Positions 38,201-48,464 of a stretch of DNA of 64,000 nucleotides are shown one piece after another. Below the pieces are notes generated by a model that saw nothing but the letters and a program-made list of their open reading frames with translations, made no database searches and was not told where the DNA came from. The translations under genes were made by a program, and so were the position numbers. How positions within the stretch are numbered: position 1 is the first letter of the stretch; the number at the start of each line of letters is the position of its first letter. Origin of the DNA: Spongiibacter taiwanensis. Its GTDB lineage: Bacteria > Pseudomonadota > Gammaproteobacteria > Pseudomonadales > Spongiibacteraceae. The stretch is from contig NZ_CP098455.1 in the NCBI RefSeq assembly GCF_023702635.1, forward strand, positions 1,240,001 through 1,304,000. Reading direction: 5' to 3'.

Positions 38201-39091
38201 GTGGTTGCCGACAAAGCGCATATTGACCTGCTCCAGCCGGTAGTCCGGTGCGTTCCACAGCGCCCCCACCGGCAGCGCTGGGGAGTTCAGCTCCCCTTGC
38301 AGCGTCAGGCGCTGGCCCCGCCGCCAACTCAGCCAGAGCTGTCCACTGACCTCACTGTCGACCAGCAGGGCTTCTTCCTGAAACAGTGGGGTCAGGGCCG
38401 AAAACCGACTCTGATCAATTTTGATGTAGCCGTTGCCATAGAAACCCCGGGTATCTCTGGGGTCACCGTAGGCCTCCGCCAACAGGTAAATTGCGCCCTT
38501 GGACTGGGTGTTGAGGCTGGCGAACACACGTCGAAACTCGCCATCCCCCTCCAGGGAGAAGCCCTCCAGCACAACCGATTTGTTCACGCCACTGGCGTAA
38601 AGCAGGTTCAGGGACAGCTGGTCGAAGTGGGCCGATTGGATGCCCAGCGCGGTATCGATCAACCAATTGGGGGGCGCCGTGTCACCTCCCGAAGACAAAC
38701 CGGGCACCGTCCAGGTACCGTCATCGTGCTGCACCAAGTCCAGGCGGAGCTGGCGAAGCCGTATCTTGTTGAATTGCGGGCGACCCAGCAGCAAAGAGCT
38801 GAGCACATTGGCCTCTATACTGGCGGCGTCAATGTGAATCGCATCCTGGCTGCCAATGCTCAGATCACCCACCTCAATGACCGGCGCCAGACCAGACCAG
38901 CGAGCCCCAAGGCTGTCTAGAGTGACCTCCACTCCGGTGCGGGCCCGGATTTCCTCAAGAATCCACCCCCGGTACTCGCCTACCAGACCGATGTATTGCC
39001 GTCCCAAACTGGCGTACAAAGCCAGCAACACCAGCACAATCAGTGCCAGCGCCCAGGTCATCCGGTAAAGCGAACGGAAGGCCAACCTCAT
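35216..39091 (-). CDS. yhdP: AsmA-like envelope lipid-transport protein YhdP
   Basis: Very large inner-membrane-anchored periplasmic protein of the AsmA/TamB group; in E. coli YhdP, TamB and YdbH together move phospholipids to the outer membrane. The 1291 residues show one N-terminal membrane helix (about 12-30), a DUF3971 region, long beta-rich repeats, and the C-terminal AsmA2 domain (GELNFDIEDGRFF..., about 1110-1260). Located between rng and the nitrilase, the usual context. The MlaC gene in this window also concerns phospholipid traffic. Confidence 0.93.
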   Translation of the reverse strand: MRLAFRSLYRMTWALALIVLVLLALYASLGRQYIGLVGEYRGWILEEIRARTGVEVTLDSLGARWSGLAPVIEVGDLSIGSQDAIHIDAASIEANVLSSLLLGRPQFNKIRLRQLRLDLVQHDDGTWTVPGLSSGGDTAPPNWLIDTALGIQSAHFDQLSLNLLYASGVNKSVVLEGFSLEGDGEFRRVFASLNTQSKGAIYLLAEAYGDPRDTRGFYGNGYIKIDQSRFSALTPLFQEEALLVDSEVSGQLWLSWRRGQRLTLQGELNSPALPVGALWNAPDYRLEQVNMRFVGNHADNNWQISFADFDALWRGNTLDLAGLTLFHPEPDRWGLSLPQFSVGAWAALLSEAEPFPGQEVLLELAPKGALKRIRLDWQRPETPEQPVDFRMRAEMHAVSVQPWRGAPGAEGVDGYVELTADSGMVAVLSERATLSFPELYDKPFELADVNAELRWHIADKRLGLQSGAIHAKHLGQPMTASLALDIPLEHDEAKGPAMTLAIGAKDADVRRHAWYTPKILNASLLEWLDTGLQSGRASEAAFLYHGSLRKAEEDRRSIQLAINLAAGQLQFLSEWPQLVVGEARLLLDNHHFTATTSAASLLDANVDTARVEIDQDAKGRPRLTVAAEAKLNFAEGKRLLLDTPIQRHIGSFLDDWTGQGRADVAFNLQQILSAGQAPQFDARVGLELPRLHLTDQRLSVSGVQGRLHYSSETGLASEGLRGRVFDKEVNLLVTQRGREVLVDGRARLSAADLQRWQPLQILNILDGETDLHMRITAGGDQPQLVFTSELQGLALMLPQPLFKDVDEKRKTRVTIPLDNPPGETTILVGVADTGKLGVRLRDGQLLGGHLRLGANAEVAPGANGLVIDGQLPFAALSQWQMAMERYLSDDPAQAASPAGLEEVPSALTVSVSGLAVASLEAMGQVFQDVTIDADIGSAGKNVRLAGPDLAGKIHLPAAAGSPIVLNLDRLALASLADEQGGESGGGLADLDPRDFPAINLDIADLSVAGKPWGSVGFDLRSDGRGAHFDRLRGRIRGIKLDAGDQPSRLDWLRDERGDRSYLDGQFDLGDLGDVLEQWGYSRAIESKQGSIDARLSWPGAPDQWQLLSSEGELNFDIEDGRFFRVSDTASGALRLLSVFNMANIVRRLKFDFRDVFSSGIAFDSMRGALVLDDRQLIFSKPMEVKGPSSAFQMSGDIDLEREVPDLRLVATLPIGSNLPWIAALVGGLPAAAGAYVVSKVFEEQVDSFSSAVYDIDGTLSNPELTFQQIFDVESATGGDDASSRRKQGVTR

Positions 39092-39112
39092 CGCAACTCA
39101 GACACCCCAGCC

Positions 39113-40582
39113 TTAAAGGAGCACCACATCGAACTGCTCCTGGGTGTACATTGCCTCTACCTGGAACTGGATACTGGCACCGATGAACTCCTCGAGATCG
39201 GCGACATTGGCCGACTCTTCATCCAGCAGCCGGTCAACCACCTCCTGAGATGCCATCACCAGCAGCCGCTTGCTTTCGTAGGCTCTGGCTTCCCGTAAAA
39301 TCTCCCTGAACACTTCATAACACACCGTTTCAGGCGATTTCAGCGAGCCCCGGCCATGGCAGTAACGACAGGTTTCGCAGAGGATATGCTCCAGGGATTC
39401 CCGGGTTCGCTTGCGGGTCATTTCCACCAGCCCCAGCTCTGACACACCGGTAATGCTGGTTTTGGCGTAGTCCTTCTCCATGGCCTTTTCCAAGGCCCGC
39501 AACACCTGACGACGGTGCTCTACATCTTTCATATCGATGAAATCGATAATGATGATGCCGCCAAGGTTGCGCAGTCGCAGTTGCCGGGCCAGGGCCGCCG
39601 CGGCTTCCAGGTTGGTTTTGAAGATGGTTTCTTCCAGGTTGCGATGCCCGACAAAGGCCCCAGTGTTGATATCGATGGTAGTCATCGCTTCGGTCTGGTC
39701 AATGATCAGGTAGCCGCCAGACTTCAATTCGACTTTGCGCCCCAGGGCCTTTTGAATTTCATCCTCAACGCTGTATAGGTCGAAAATCGGCCGCTCGCCG
39801 GGGTAGTACTCCAGGCCCGCGCTGATCTCTGGCAGGTAGTCCTGGGCAAATTGGCTGACGCGCTGAAAGCTTTCCCGGGAGTCGATGCGGATTTTTTCTA
39901 AACCGGGGCGCACCAGGTCTCGCATGGTGCGCATAAATAACGGCAGGTCTTCGTAGATAATGCTCGGCGCCGGATCCCGTTTCATCCGCCGCTCAACCGC
40001 CGCCCACAGTCGCTTTAAAAATGCCACATCCGAGGCCAGCTCGTCTTCACCAATTCCCTCGGCGACGGTGCGGATAATATAGCCATCTTTCAGTGGCGCA
40101 CCTTCATCACCCTGACCCGCCAGGTTTTCCACCAGCGCGCGCAAGCGCAGACGTTCTTGCTCATCGTCGATGCGATGAGACACGCCAATATGCGCAGCCC
40201 CCGGCATAAAGACCAGAAACCGGGAAGAAACCGACAACCGTGTTGTCAAGCGAGCCCCTTTTGTCCCCATCGGGTCTTTGGTCACCTGCACGGTCAGCAA
40301 CTGACCTTCACGCACTTTGCTGCGAATATCTGCATGCTCGCCACTGGCGGTATCCAGGGCGGCGACGTCCGACGCGTGAATAAAGGCCGTGCGCTCCAAG
40401 CCGATATCAACAAAGGCGGCCTGCATCCCCGGCAACACCCGAACCACCTTGCCCTGGTAGATATTGCCAACTATGCCTTTGGAGCGACTGCGTTCGATAT
40501 ACACCTCTTGCAGCACGCCGTTTTCAACGGTGGCAACCCGGGTCTCCACGGGAGTCACGTTAATTAATATCTCTTCACTCAT
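39113..40582 (-). CDS. rng: Ribonuclease G
   Basis: Endoribonuclease that matures the 16S rRNA 5' end and degrades some mRNAs. The 489 residues show an S1 domain near the N-terminus (NIYQGKVVRVLPGMQAAFVDIGLERTAFIHASD), the RNase E/G catalytic core with TIDINTGAFVG and GGIIIIDFIDM (metal-binding aspartates), and the zinc-link cysteines CETCRYC (about 402-408). Overlaps maf by eight bases in the mreBCD-maf-rng-yhdP series. Confidence 0.96.
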   Translation of the reverse strand: MSEEILINVTPVETRVATVENGVLQEVYIERSRSKGIVGNIYQGKVVRVLPGMQAAFVDIGLERTAFIHASDVAALDTASGEHADIRSKVREGQLLTVQVTKDPMGTKGARLTTRLSVSSRFLVFMPGAAHIGVSHRIDDEQERLRLRALVENLAGQGDEGAPLKDGYIIRTVAEGIGEDELASDVAFLKRLWAAVERRMKRDPAPSIIYEDLPLFMRTMRDLVRPGLEKIRIDSRESFQRVSQFAQDYLPEISAGLEYYPGERPIFDLYSVEDEIQKALGRKVELKSGGYLIIDQTEAMTTIDINTGAFVGHRNLEETIFKTNLEAAAALARQLRLRNLGGIIIIDFIDMKDVEHRRQVLRALEKAMEKDYAKTSITGVSELGLVEMTRKRTRESLEHILCETCRYCHGRGSLKSPETVCYEVFREILREARAYESKRLLVMASQEVVDRLLDEESANVADLEEFIGASIQFQVEAMYTQEQFDVVLL

Positions 40583-41180
40583 CGCCCGACTCTTGTCTCG
40601 CCCCGTGGTCCATCAGCCCCCACTCCCGCAGCTTGGCAGCTACCTCATACAGCGGCAAACCGACCACCGAAGAGTAACTACCTGATATCCCGCTGACAAA
40701 CTGGGCGGCCCAACCTTGAATTCCGTACGCGCCTGCCTTGTCATCGGCCTCACCGGTGGCGAGGTAGGCCTGAATCTGGGCTTCGCCAATCGGCCCAAAG
40801 GTCACCTCGGTGGTGACCAGAAAGCGCTCACTGCGCGCCTGTTTGCCCAGCGCCACCCCGGTCATGACCTGATGGCTACGACCCGCCAGACGCCGCAGCA
40901 TATTGGCCGCATCGATCCGGTCTACAGGTTTACCCAAAATCTGCCCATCGACCACCACCGCGGTATCCGCCGCCAGCACGATGTCATCGGGCCCGGCCGA
41001 GTTACAGGCCAGCGCCTTTTCCCGCGCGACCCGCAGCACGTACGCTGCCGCATCCTCATTGGCCAGAGGCGTCTCATCGACATGACTCGGGCGCGGTTCG
41101 GCGTCAATCCCAATTTGCGCCAGCAAGGCCAAGCGCCGCGGCGACTGGGAAGCCAACACCAAACGAGGAGAAGATGACAC
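40575..41180 (-). CDS. maf: Maf-family nucleoside triphosphate pyrophosphatase (YhdE)
   Basis: Hydrolyses dTTP/UTP and modified nucleotides to monophosphates, probably house-cleaning. About 201 residues with the hallmark N-terminus LVLASQSPRRLALL, the VLAADTAVVVDGQILGKP motif with the catalytic aspartate, and DKAGAYGIQG. The start is placed at GTG 41180 behind GGGAG; a TTG at 41186 overlapping the mreD stop is an alternative. The longer in-frame reading upstream lies inside mreD and is not coding. Confidence 0.92.
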   Translation of the reverse strand: MSSSPRLVLASQSPRRLALLAQIGIDAEPRPSHVDETPLANEDAAAYVLRVAREKALACNSAGPDDIVLAADTAVVVDGQILGKPVDRIDAANMLRRLAGRSHQVMTGVALGKQARSERFLVTTEVTFGPIGEAQIQAYLATGEADDKAGAYGIQGWAAQFVSGISGSYSSVVGLPLYEVAAKLREWGLMDHGARQESGDE

Positions 41181-41182
41181 GA

Positions 41183-41671
41183 TCAATTCACTCCCGCCAG
41201 CCGCTGAAACCAGGCCAGAACGGGTCTGGCAAGCAGCCAGGCCAGGGCGGTGGAGAGCACTGGCAGAAATACCAACCAATGAAACTGTGTCCCGCCGTTC
41301 AAGCCTTGGGACCATTGATTAATCAACACATGGAACAGGCTGAGCCCCGCAATCAAGCCAGCCTGCTTGACCAGGGTGAACATGCGTAAGCGCTGATAAG
41401 ACACCTGCAGAATGTAGGCAATCACCGCCAGTGCAAAGGCATGCTGACCAAGCACGTCACCCATCAATATATCGAGCAGAAAACCGCACAGCCAGGCCAC
41501 AATCACACCCACCCGCTCCGGCAAGACCAGCACCCAATAGGCCAGCACAACCAGCAGGTAGTCAGGTCGCGCCCAGGCAAAACCGCCATCGAGGGGGACA
41601 ATACTCAGCAGCAGGGCTGCCAACAGAGACAGGATGATAAACCAGGTGCCGTGGCCATGGGGATCCATCAC
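41183..41671 (-). CDS. mreD: Rod shape-determining protein MreD
   Basis: Polytopic inner-membrane member of the elongasome. The 162 residues contain about five hydrophobic helices and the family signature region WARPDYLLVVLAYWVLVLPERVGVIVAWLCGFLLDILMGDVLGQHAF. The start codon abuts the mreC stop and the stop codon overlaps the start region of maf. Confidence 0.94.
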   Translation of the reverse strand: MMDPHGHGTWFIILSLLAALLLSIVPLDGGFAWARPDYLLVVLAYWVLVLPERVGVIVAWLCGFLLDILMGDVLGQHAFALAVIAYILQVSYQRLRMFTLVKQAGLIAGLSLFHVLINQWSQGLNGGTQFHWLVFLPVLSTALAWLLARPVLAWFQRLAGVN

Positions 41672-42516
41672 TATTCCCCATCGGTGCTCTGACGATCGCT
41701 AAACACCAGCAACACGTTACGGCTGCGGTCTAACTCAGCCAGAGGTTTGGCAGTGACTTCGGCAAAGGGTTTGCCTGGGTCCACCGACACGGAAGTGACT
41801 TCGCCCACCGGATAGCCCGCAGGAAAACGGCCACCCAGACCGGAACTGACCAGCAAGTCTCCCACCTGGATATCAGTGGTGGCAGCAACATGGGTCAGGG
41901 TTAATTGATTGATCAGGCCCGTGCCTTCGGCAATGGCCCGCAAGCCATTGCGACTGACCCGCACCGGCAGCGCGTGGGCACTATCGGTCAGCAGCAAAAC
42001 CCGGCTGCTCATGGCGCCAACTTCGGTTATCTGACCGACCAGGCCGTGGGCATCAATCACCGGCTGCCCGACATAGGCACCGTCGCGGCTGCCCTTGTCG
42101 ACCACCAGTTTTTGCCGGTTGGGATCGGTAGCGACCCCGATTACCTCGGTGACCACCACGGTATCACTGAGACGCTCGGCCGAATTCATCAGCTCGCGCA
42201 GACGCACGTTCTCCGCCCGCAGCTCAACGAATTTTTGCAGTTTGGCATTGAGGATCAGCGCCTCAGCTTTGAGTCGCTCATTTTCAGCGAGCAATTCACT
42301 GCGGCTGCTCAACATGCCACTGAATTGCTCACTGAGGCGGCTGGGCACGTCTACCAGCCAATAGAAGGGCGCGGTCACTACCGACAATTGACCGCGCAGT
42401 TGCTGAGAAATCTCCAGCCGATGACCCAGCAGGATCAAGGCTAGCGCCAAGCCACCGAATATCAGCAATCGCGATCCTACCGAGGAGGAGGACCGATTAG
42501 AGAAAACCGGTTTAAT
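41671..42516 (-). CDS. mreC: Rod shape-determining protein MreC
   Basis: Bitopic periplasmic scaffold of the elongasome. One membrane helix, a coiled coil (about residues 65-105) and the beta-domain with VVVTEVIGVATDPNRQKLVVDKGSRDGAYVGQPVID and LLVSSGLGGRFPAGYPVGEV. The first conventional start in frame is TTG 42468, which leaves almost no cytoplasmic tail. Sixteen codons further upstream an ATT at 42516 gives (M)KPVFSNRSSSSVG, matching the usual MIKPLF-type MreC N-terminus, and has GCGGAGG five bases ahead. I annotate ATT as the start (281 residues); no ATG or GTG is available. Confidence 0.9.
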   Translation of the reverse strand: MKPVFSNRSSSSVGSRLLIFGGLALALILLGHRLEISQQLRGQLSVVTAPFYWLVDVPSRLSEQFSGMLSSRSELLAENERLKAEALILNAKLQKFVELRAENVRLRELMNSAERLSDTVVVTEVIGVATDPNRQKLVVDKGSRDGAYVGQPVIDAHGLVGQITEVGAMSSRVLLLTDSAHALPVRVSRNGLRAIAEGTGLINQLTLTHVAATTDIQVGDLLVSSGLGGRFPAGYPVGEVTSVSVDPGKPFAEVTAKPLAELDRSRNVLLVFSDRQSTDGE

Positions 42517-42548
42517 TGCGGCCTCCGCTAGCGTTGGGTTGCACCCGT

Positions 42549-43894
<1,346 letters not shown>

Positions 43895-44182
43895 ATGACT
43901 ATTGAGCAATCCGATATTGCCAAGCTAGCCCGGCTGGCGCGCATCGATATTTCCGAAAATCACAGCGCAGAACTGAGCCAACGCATCGGCGACATTCTTA
44001 GTATGGTGGACACCATGCAGGCGGTGAATACCGACAATATCGAGCCGATGGCCAACCCCCACGATGCCACTCAGCGACTGCGCCCGGACCTGGTGACCGA
44101 AGAAAACCAGCGGGATCGTTTTCAGGCAATCGCCCCACAAACAGAAGACGGCCTGTATCTGGTTCCCCAGGTAATCGAGTAA
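43895..44182 (+). CDS. gatC: Asp-tRNA(Asn)/Glu-tRNA(Gln) amidotransferase subunit C
   Basis: Small stabilising subunit of the GatCAB amidotransferase. The 95 residues contain KLARLARIDISENHSAELSQRIGDILSMVDTMQAVNTDNIEPMANPHDATQRLRPD and the terminal DGLYLVPQVIE. Heads gatC-gatA-gatB; the tRNA-Gln in this window may be one of the substrates handled by the complex if no GlnRS is present. Confidence 0.96.
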   Translation: MTIEQSDIAKLARLARIDISENHSAELSQRIGDILSMVDTMQAVNTDNIEPMANPHDATQRLRPDLVTEENQRDRFQAIAPQTEDGLYLVPQVIE

Positions 44183-44232
44183 CCCGCCGCAAGCGCATCC
44201 CCGTTCACGCCGAATAATGAGTTTGATAGCCC

Positions 44233-45687
44233 ATGCCCCATTTCACGGTTAGCGACATTCTTGCCGGACTGGCCGACAAGGCCTACTCCAGCGAAGAGCT
44301 TACCCAGCAGTATCTGAAGGATATCGCCGAGCGCGACCCCTTGATCAACAGCTACATTACCGTCACCGCCGACAGCGCGCTGGCTCAGGCCCGCCTCGCC
44401 GATGAGGCGCGCAGCAAAGGCAATACCGGCCTACTGACCGGTGTTCCACTGGCCCACAAGGATATTTTCTGCACCGAGGGCGTTCGCACCAGCTGCGCGT
44501 CGAAAATGCTGGATAATTTCATCTCCCCCTACAACGCCACCCTGGTCGACAAAATGGCCGCCCAGGGCGCGGTGATGCTCGGCAAGACCAATCTGGACGA
44601 GTTCGCCATGGGCTCATCCAACGAAACCAGTTATTACGGCCCGGTGCGCAACCCCTGGCAAACCGAGTGCGTTCCCGGCGGCAGCTCGGGCGGTTCTGCC
44701 GCCGCCGTTGCGGCTGGCTTGGCAGCGGCGGCAACCGGCACCGACACCGGCGGTTCCATCCGCCAACCGGCGGCACTGTGCGGCATTACCGGCCTGAAGC
44801 CCACCTATGGCCGGGTTTCCCGCTACGGCATGATCGCCTTCGCCTCCAGCCTGGACCAGGCGGGCCCAATGGCCAGAACCGCCGAGGACTGCGCCCTGCT
44901 TCTGCAGGCAATGGCGGGCTTCGACCAACGCGACAGCACCAGCATGGATTTGGCGGTACCCGATTTTCGCAGTGCGCTGACGCAAGATCTCAGCGGCCTC
45001 AGAATTGGCATCCCCAAAGAATACTTCAGCAAAGGCCTCGACCCGGAAATCCAGGCCAGCGTCGAAACCGCACTGCGCGAGTACGAAGCCATGGGCGCCA
45101 CGCTAAAGGAAATCAGCCTACCCCACACCGAGCTGGCCGTGCCTTGTTACTACGTGATCGCTCCGGCAGAAGCCTCCAGCAACCTGTCCCGCTTCGATGG
45201 CGTCCGCTACGGTTATCGCTGTGACAACCCCAAAGACCTGAATGATCTCTACAGCCGCAGCCGGGCCGAAGGCTTTGGCGAAGAGGTGCAACGCCGCATC
45301 CTGGTGGGTACCTATGCCCTTTCAGCCGGTTTTTACGACGCCTACTACCGCAAGGCTCAGAAAATTCGCCGCCTGATCAAGCAGGATTTCAGCGAGGCCT
45401 TTAAAGAAGTAGACCTGATCGCGGGGCCGACAACACCCAACCCCGCCTTCGCCCTGGGCGAAAAAACCGGCGACCCAGTGACCATGTACCTGGAAGACAT
45501 TTACACCATTGCCGTCAATCTCGCCGGCTTGCCCGCCATGTCACTGCCTGCAGGATTCACCCATGGCAAGCCCGTCGGCCTGCAGCTTATTGGCCAGGAC
45601 TTTGATGAGGGCCGCCTGCTGGCAGCCGCGCACCAGTATCAACTGCGCAGCGATTGGCACACACGGCAACCGGGCCAGGAGGGATAA
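44233..45687 (+). CDS. gatA: Asp-tRNA(Asn)/Glu-tRNA(Gln) amidotransferase subunit A
   Basis: Amidase-signature subunit that releases ammonia from glutamine for the transamidation. The 484 residues carry the Lys-cis-Ser-Ser catalytic triad: K76 (PLAHKDIF), S151 ([11 protein letters not shown]) and S175 ([11 protein letters not shown]). Followed two bases later by gatB. Confidence 0.97.
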   Translation: MPHFTVSDILAGLADKAYSSEELTQQYLKDIAERDPLINSYITVTADSALAQARLADEARSKGNTGLLTGVPLAHKDIFCTEGVRTSCASKMLDNFISPYNATLVDKMAAQGAVMLGKTNLDEFAMGSSNETSYYGPVRNPWQTECVPGGSSGGSAAAVAAGLAAAATGTDTGGSIRQPAALCGITGLKPTYGRVSRYGMIAFASSLDQAGPMARTAEDCALLLQAMAGFDQRDSTSMDLAVPDFRSALTQDLSGLRIGIPKEYFSKGLDPEIQASVETALREYEAMGATLKEISLPHTELAVPCYYVIAPAEASSNLSRFDGVRYGYRCDNPKDLNDLYSRSRAEGFGEEVQRRILVGTYALSAGFYDAYYRKAQKIRRLIKQDFSEAFKEVDLIAGPTTPNPAFALGEKTGDPVTMYLEDIYTIAVNLAGLPAMSLPAGFTHGKPVGLQLIGQDFDEGRLLAAAHQYQLRSDWHTRQPGQEG

Positions 45688-45689
45688 AC

Positions 45690-47138
45690 ATGCAGTGGGA
45701 AACCGTGATCGGCCTGGAAATTCACGTCCAGCTCAACACCAAATCAAAAATCTTTTCCGGCTCCAGCACTGCCTTCGGCGCGGCGCCCAACACTCAGGCT
45801 AGCGCCGTTGATCTCGCCCTGCCGGGCACGCTGCCGGTGCTCAATGAGCAAGCAGTAAAAGACGCCATTCTGTTCGGCCTGGCCATCGACGCTGACATCT
45901 GTCGCGCATCGGTGTTTGAGCGGAAGAATTACTTCTATCCCGACCTGCCCAAGGGCTACCAGACCAGCCAAATGGATCACCCGATTGTCGGGCCCGGTGT
46001 GGTCGAGATCGCACTGGAGGACGGCAGCAAGCGGCAAATTCGCGTCCACCACGCTCACCTCGAAGAGGATGCCGGCAAATCACTCCATGAAGACTTCTCC
46101 GGCATGAGCGGAATCGATTTGAACCGGGCCGGCACCCCGCTCATCGAGATCGTCTCGGAGCCCGATATGCGCAGTGCCGAGGAAGCCGTGGCCTACCTCC
46201 GCAAGATTCACTCCATCATTACCTATCTGGGCATCTCTGATGGCGATATGTCTCAAGGTTCGATGCGCTGCGATGCCAACGTCTCGGTGCGCCTCAAGGG
46301 TGAGGAGAAACTTGGTACTCGGGCCGAACTGAAAAACATCAACTCCTTCCGCTTTGTCGAACGCGCGATCAAAGTCGAGGCCCAGCGGCAAATTGATCTG
46401 CTTGAGGACGGCGGCACCGTTGTTCAGGAAACCCGCCTCTACGACAGCGATAAGAACGAAACCCGCTCCATGCGCAGCAAGGAAGAAGCCAACGACTATC
46501 GCTACTTCCCCTGCCCCGACTTATTGCCGGTTCATATTGAAGATGCGCTGATTAAACAATTGCGCGGTGACATGCCCGAGCTGCCCGATGCCAAGCGCGC
46601 TCGCTTTGAAAGCCAGTACGGCCTGTCGGCTTACGACGCCGCCCTGCTGACCGGCGAGCGCGCGGTGGCGGACTATTTCGAGCAAGTCGCCGCCGCGGCT
46701 GGCGACGCGAAGCTGGCCGCCAACTGGGTCAATGTTGAATTATCCGCCGCCCTCAACCGTGATGATCTGCACTTATCGGCCAGCCCGGTCAGCGCCGAGC
46801 AGCTCGGCGGCTTGATTGCACGGATTATCGACGACACCATTTCCGGCAAAATCGCCAAGCAGGTCTTTGACGCCCTGTGGGCCGGCGAGGGCACCAGCGC
46901 CGATGAGGTAATCGAGAAGAAAGGCCTGAAGCAAGTTTCGGATACCGGCGCCCTGGAAGCCATGATCGACGAGATCATTGCCAGCAGCCCCGCTCAGGTG
47001 GAACAATTCCGCGCCGCCGACGAAGGTAAGCGCAAAAAGCTGATTGGCTATTTTGTCGGCCAGGTAATGAAGGTCTCCAAAGGCCAGGCCAACCCAGGCA
47101 TGGTTAACAAACTGCTCAACGAAAAGCTGTTGGGTTAA
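45690..47138 (+). CDS. gatB: Asp-tRNA(Asn)/Glu-tRNA(Gln) amidotransferase subunit B
   Basis: Kinase/transamidase subunit that activates misacylated Asp-tRNA(Asn) or Glu-tRNA(Gln). 482 residues from ATG 45690, behind AGGAGG. Motifs: [24 protein letters not shown], the [12 protein letters not shown] segment, [26 protein letters not shown], and a C-terminal YqeY-like tail (FFVGQVMK-type [25 protein letters not shown]). Confidence 0.97.
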   Translation: MQWETVIGLEIHVQLNTKSKIFSGSSTAFGAAPNTQASAVDLALPGTLPVLNEQAVKDAILFGLAIDADICRASVFERKNYFYPDLPKGYQTSQMDHPIVGPGVVEIALEDGSKRQIRVHHAHLEEDAGKSLHEDFSGMSGIDLNRAGTPLIEIVSEPDMRSAEEAVAYLRKIHSIITYLGISDGDMSQGSMRCDANVSVRLKGEEKLGTRAELKNINSFRFVERAIKVEAQRQIDLLEDGGTVVQETRLYDSDKNETRSMRSKEEANDYRYFPCPDLLPVHIEDALIKQLRGDMPELPDAKRARFESQYGLSAYDAALLTGERAVADYFEQVAAAAGDAKLAANWVNVELSAALNRDDLHLSASPVSAEQLGGLIARIIDDTISGKIAKQVFDALWAGEGTSADEVIEKKGLKQVSDTGALEAMIDEIIASSPAQVEQFRAADEGKRKKLIGYFVGQVMKVSKGQANPGMVNKLLNEKLLG

Positions 47139-47173
47139 TCCAGCCACACTGAATACAACAAGGTTTTACAGCA

Positions 47174-47464
47174 ATGGCAAAAGACAAAGAAAAGGTACTT
47201 GACGAGGTTTGGACTGAAGACCGGGTTCGGGAGTTTTTGAGCGTGGAAGCCAAAGCCGGCACCAACCCCGACTTTCACAAACTGCTCAAGGCCTATCAAA
47301 GCATGCGCGCCGACGATTTCGAGTTGTTCATCGGCATGTTTCTCGAGTCGGGCGGTGATATCAACGCAACCGACAAAGCGGGTCGCAGCGTGTTGAGCTA
47401 CGCCAAAGAGCACCGTAACTCCGCCGACTTTGTGACAGCGCTGGAAAAGAACGGCGCCGCGTAA
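47174..47464 (+). CDS. Conserved small protein, PA4642-like family
   Basis: A 96-residue cytoplasmic protein without signal or membrane segment. Its layout (VLDEVWTEDRVREFLSVEAKAG..DFHKLLKAYQSMRADDFELFIGMFLESGGDINATDKAGRSVLSY) resembles a short conserved protein of Pseudomonas relatives; the last part looks like a single ankyrin-type repeat (GGDINATDKAGRSVLSYA). Function unknown. It lies 35 bp after gatB on the same strand and may be co-transcribed. Confidence 0.75.
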   Translation: MAKDKEKVLDEVWTEDRVREFLSVEAKAGTNPDFHKLLKAYQSMRADDFELFIGMFLESGGDINATDKAGRSVLSYAKEHRNSADFVTALEKNGAA

Positions 47465-47470
47465 GGCTAT

Positions 47471-47550
47471 GGGGAGACGCAGAACGCAGAACGCAGAACG
47501 CAGCTTAGTGTTGCCGCCGGCCGGGCAGGGTCAAGCCTTTGCGTCTCCCG
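47471..47550. repeat. Short tandem and inverted repeat cluster
   Basis: ACGCAGA repeats three times in tandem (about 47477-47497) and ends in ACGCAGC. The flanks GGGAGACGCA (47472-47481) and TGCGTCTCCC (47540-47549) are a perfect 10-bp inverted repeat, followed by a duplicated GTCTCCC. It lies between two convergent genes and may act as a terminator or as the footprint of a dispersed repeat. Confidence 0.55.
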
Positions 47551-47588
47551 TCTCCCGTCCAGCGTTAATCATCCAGCGCTTTCCGAAA

Positions 47589-48173
47589 TCAGACCGTTGA
47601 CCGCCCCCGGCTAAATCGATCCCGATTCTCCTGCTTTTTGCGCTCACTCTTGCGCAGCAGCACATATACCGCCCCGGCGCCGCCATGCTGGGGCTGAGCA
47701 CTGCAAAACCCCTGCACCGCTTCCAGCTCCGGCAGCCAGTGATTAATGTAGGATTTCAGCACCGCACCGCCTTCCCGATTGTGAAACCCCCGGCCGTGAA
47801 CAATCATCACCGTCCGCAAGTCCATGGCCATGGCATCACGAATGAAATTGAACACCTGTTGCCCGGCCTGCTCGACGGTCATTTTATGTAAATCAAGCCG
47901 CGCCTCGATATCGTAGCGCCCCTGCTTGAGCTTGCGAAATACGCCGTGTTGCAAACCGTCCCGCCGGAACTCCAACAGGTAGTAGGGATCGAGGATCGGG
48001 ATATCACTGGTGCTGAAACCGTGCTGGGGGCCACTTTTGGCCTGAGCCGCATCGCGCCGGGCCTCAGCGCTGAGCTTGCTGATTTCGCCGCGCTTGAGGG
48101 CAACGCGCACGTCGTTGACCAAGGGTTTCACCCCGGCCATCTCTGCGGCAAACAAATCATCCTCGGGGTTCAT
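47589..48173 (-). CDS. smrA: Smr-domain endonuclease SmrA
   Basis: Small MutS-related domain protein; SmrA-type proteins are DNA/RNA nucleases of uncertain physiological role. 194 residues from ATG 48173 (GGGAGG six bases ahead), with a charged N-terminal part and a C-terminal Smr domain: ARLDLHKMTVEQAGQQVFNFI (the LDLH motif), MIVHGRGFHNREGGAVLKSYINHWL and GAGAVYVLLRK. The in-frame sequence further upstream to 48359 overlaps the divergent gene and is not coding. Confidence 0.92.
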   Translation of the reverse strand: MNPEDDLFAAEMAGVKPLVNDVRVALKRGEISKLSAEARRDAAQAKSGPQHGFSTSDIPILDPYYLLEFRRDGLQHGVFRKLKQGRYDIEARLDLHKMTVEQAGQQVFNFIRDAMAMDLRTVMIVHGRGFHNREGGAVLKSYINHWLPELEAVQGFCSAQPQHGGAGAVYVLLRKSERKKQENRDRFSRGRSTV

Positions 48174-48215
48174 CTCAGCCCTCCCGCCAGCGCGTAAAAC
48201 CGGTATTATCCCCCG

Positions 48216-48464
48216 ATGAAACCGCAAAATCCAAACGCTTACTGCCCCCTGTGCCAAGGGCAAAACCACTGCGCGATCGCCGCAGGACTGCCCGCCGGTA
48301 ACTGCTGGTGCATGGACACCCCAATTAGCCCCGCCGCCAGAGAGGCGGCCCACCTTCATGGTGAGGGCGACCGCTGCCTCTGCTCACGCTGCGGCGCAGA
48401 AATACCGACCCAGTATTCGAGCCAGGCAAGTCATTCAGATCAACCAAACGACCCGGATCAATAG
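48216..48464 (+). CDS. Cysteine-rich CWC family protein
   Basis: An 82-residue protein with eight cysteines: YCPLCQGQNHCAIA, GNCWCM and CLCSRCG. The arrangement CPLC...C...CWC...C.C..C is that of the cysteine-rich CWC family (DUF), a probable zinc-binding fold without known function. No signal peptide. Divergent from smrA (42 bp) and convergent, with a seven-base overlap, to the next gene. Confidence 0.82.
   Translation: MKPQNPNAYCPLCQGQNHCAIAAGLPAGNCWCMDTPISPAAREAAHLHGEGDRCLCSRCGAEIPTQYSSQASHSDQPNDPDQ

Noticed and set aside
37556-38920. A 454-codon plus-strand frame opposite yhdP
   Set aside because: Antisense shadow of a 1291-codon gene; composition is proline/arginine/glutamine-rich and no family motif is visible.
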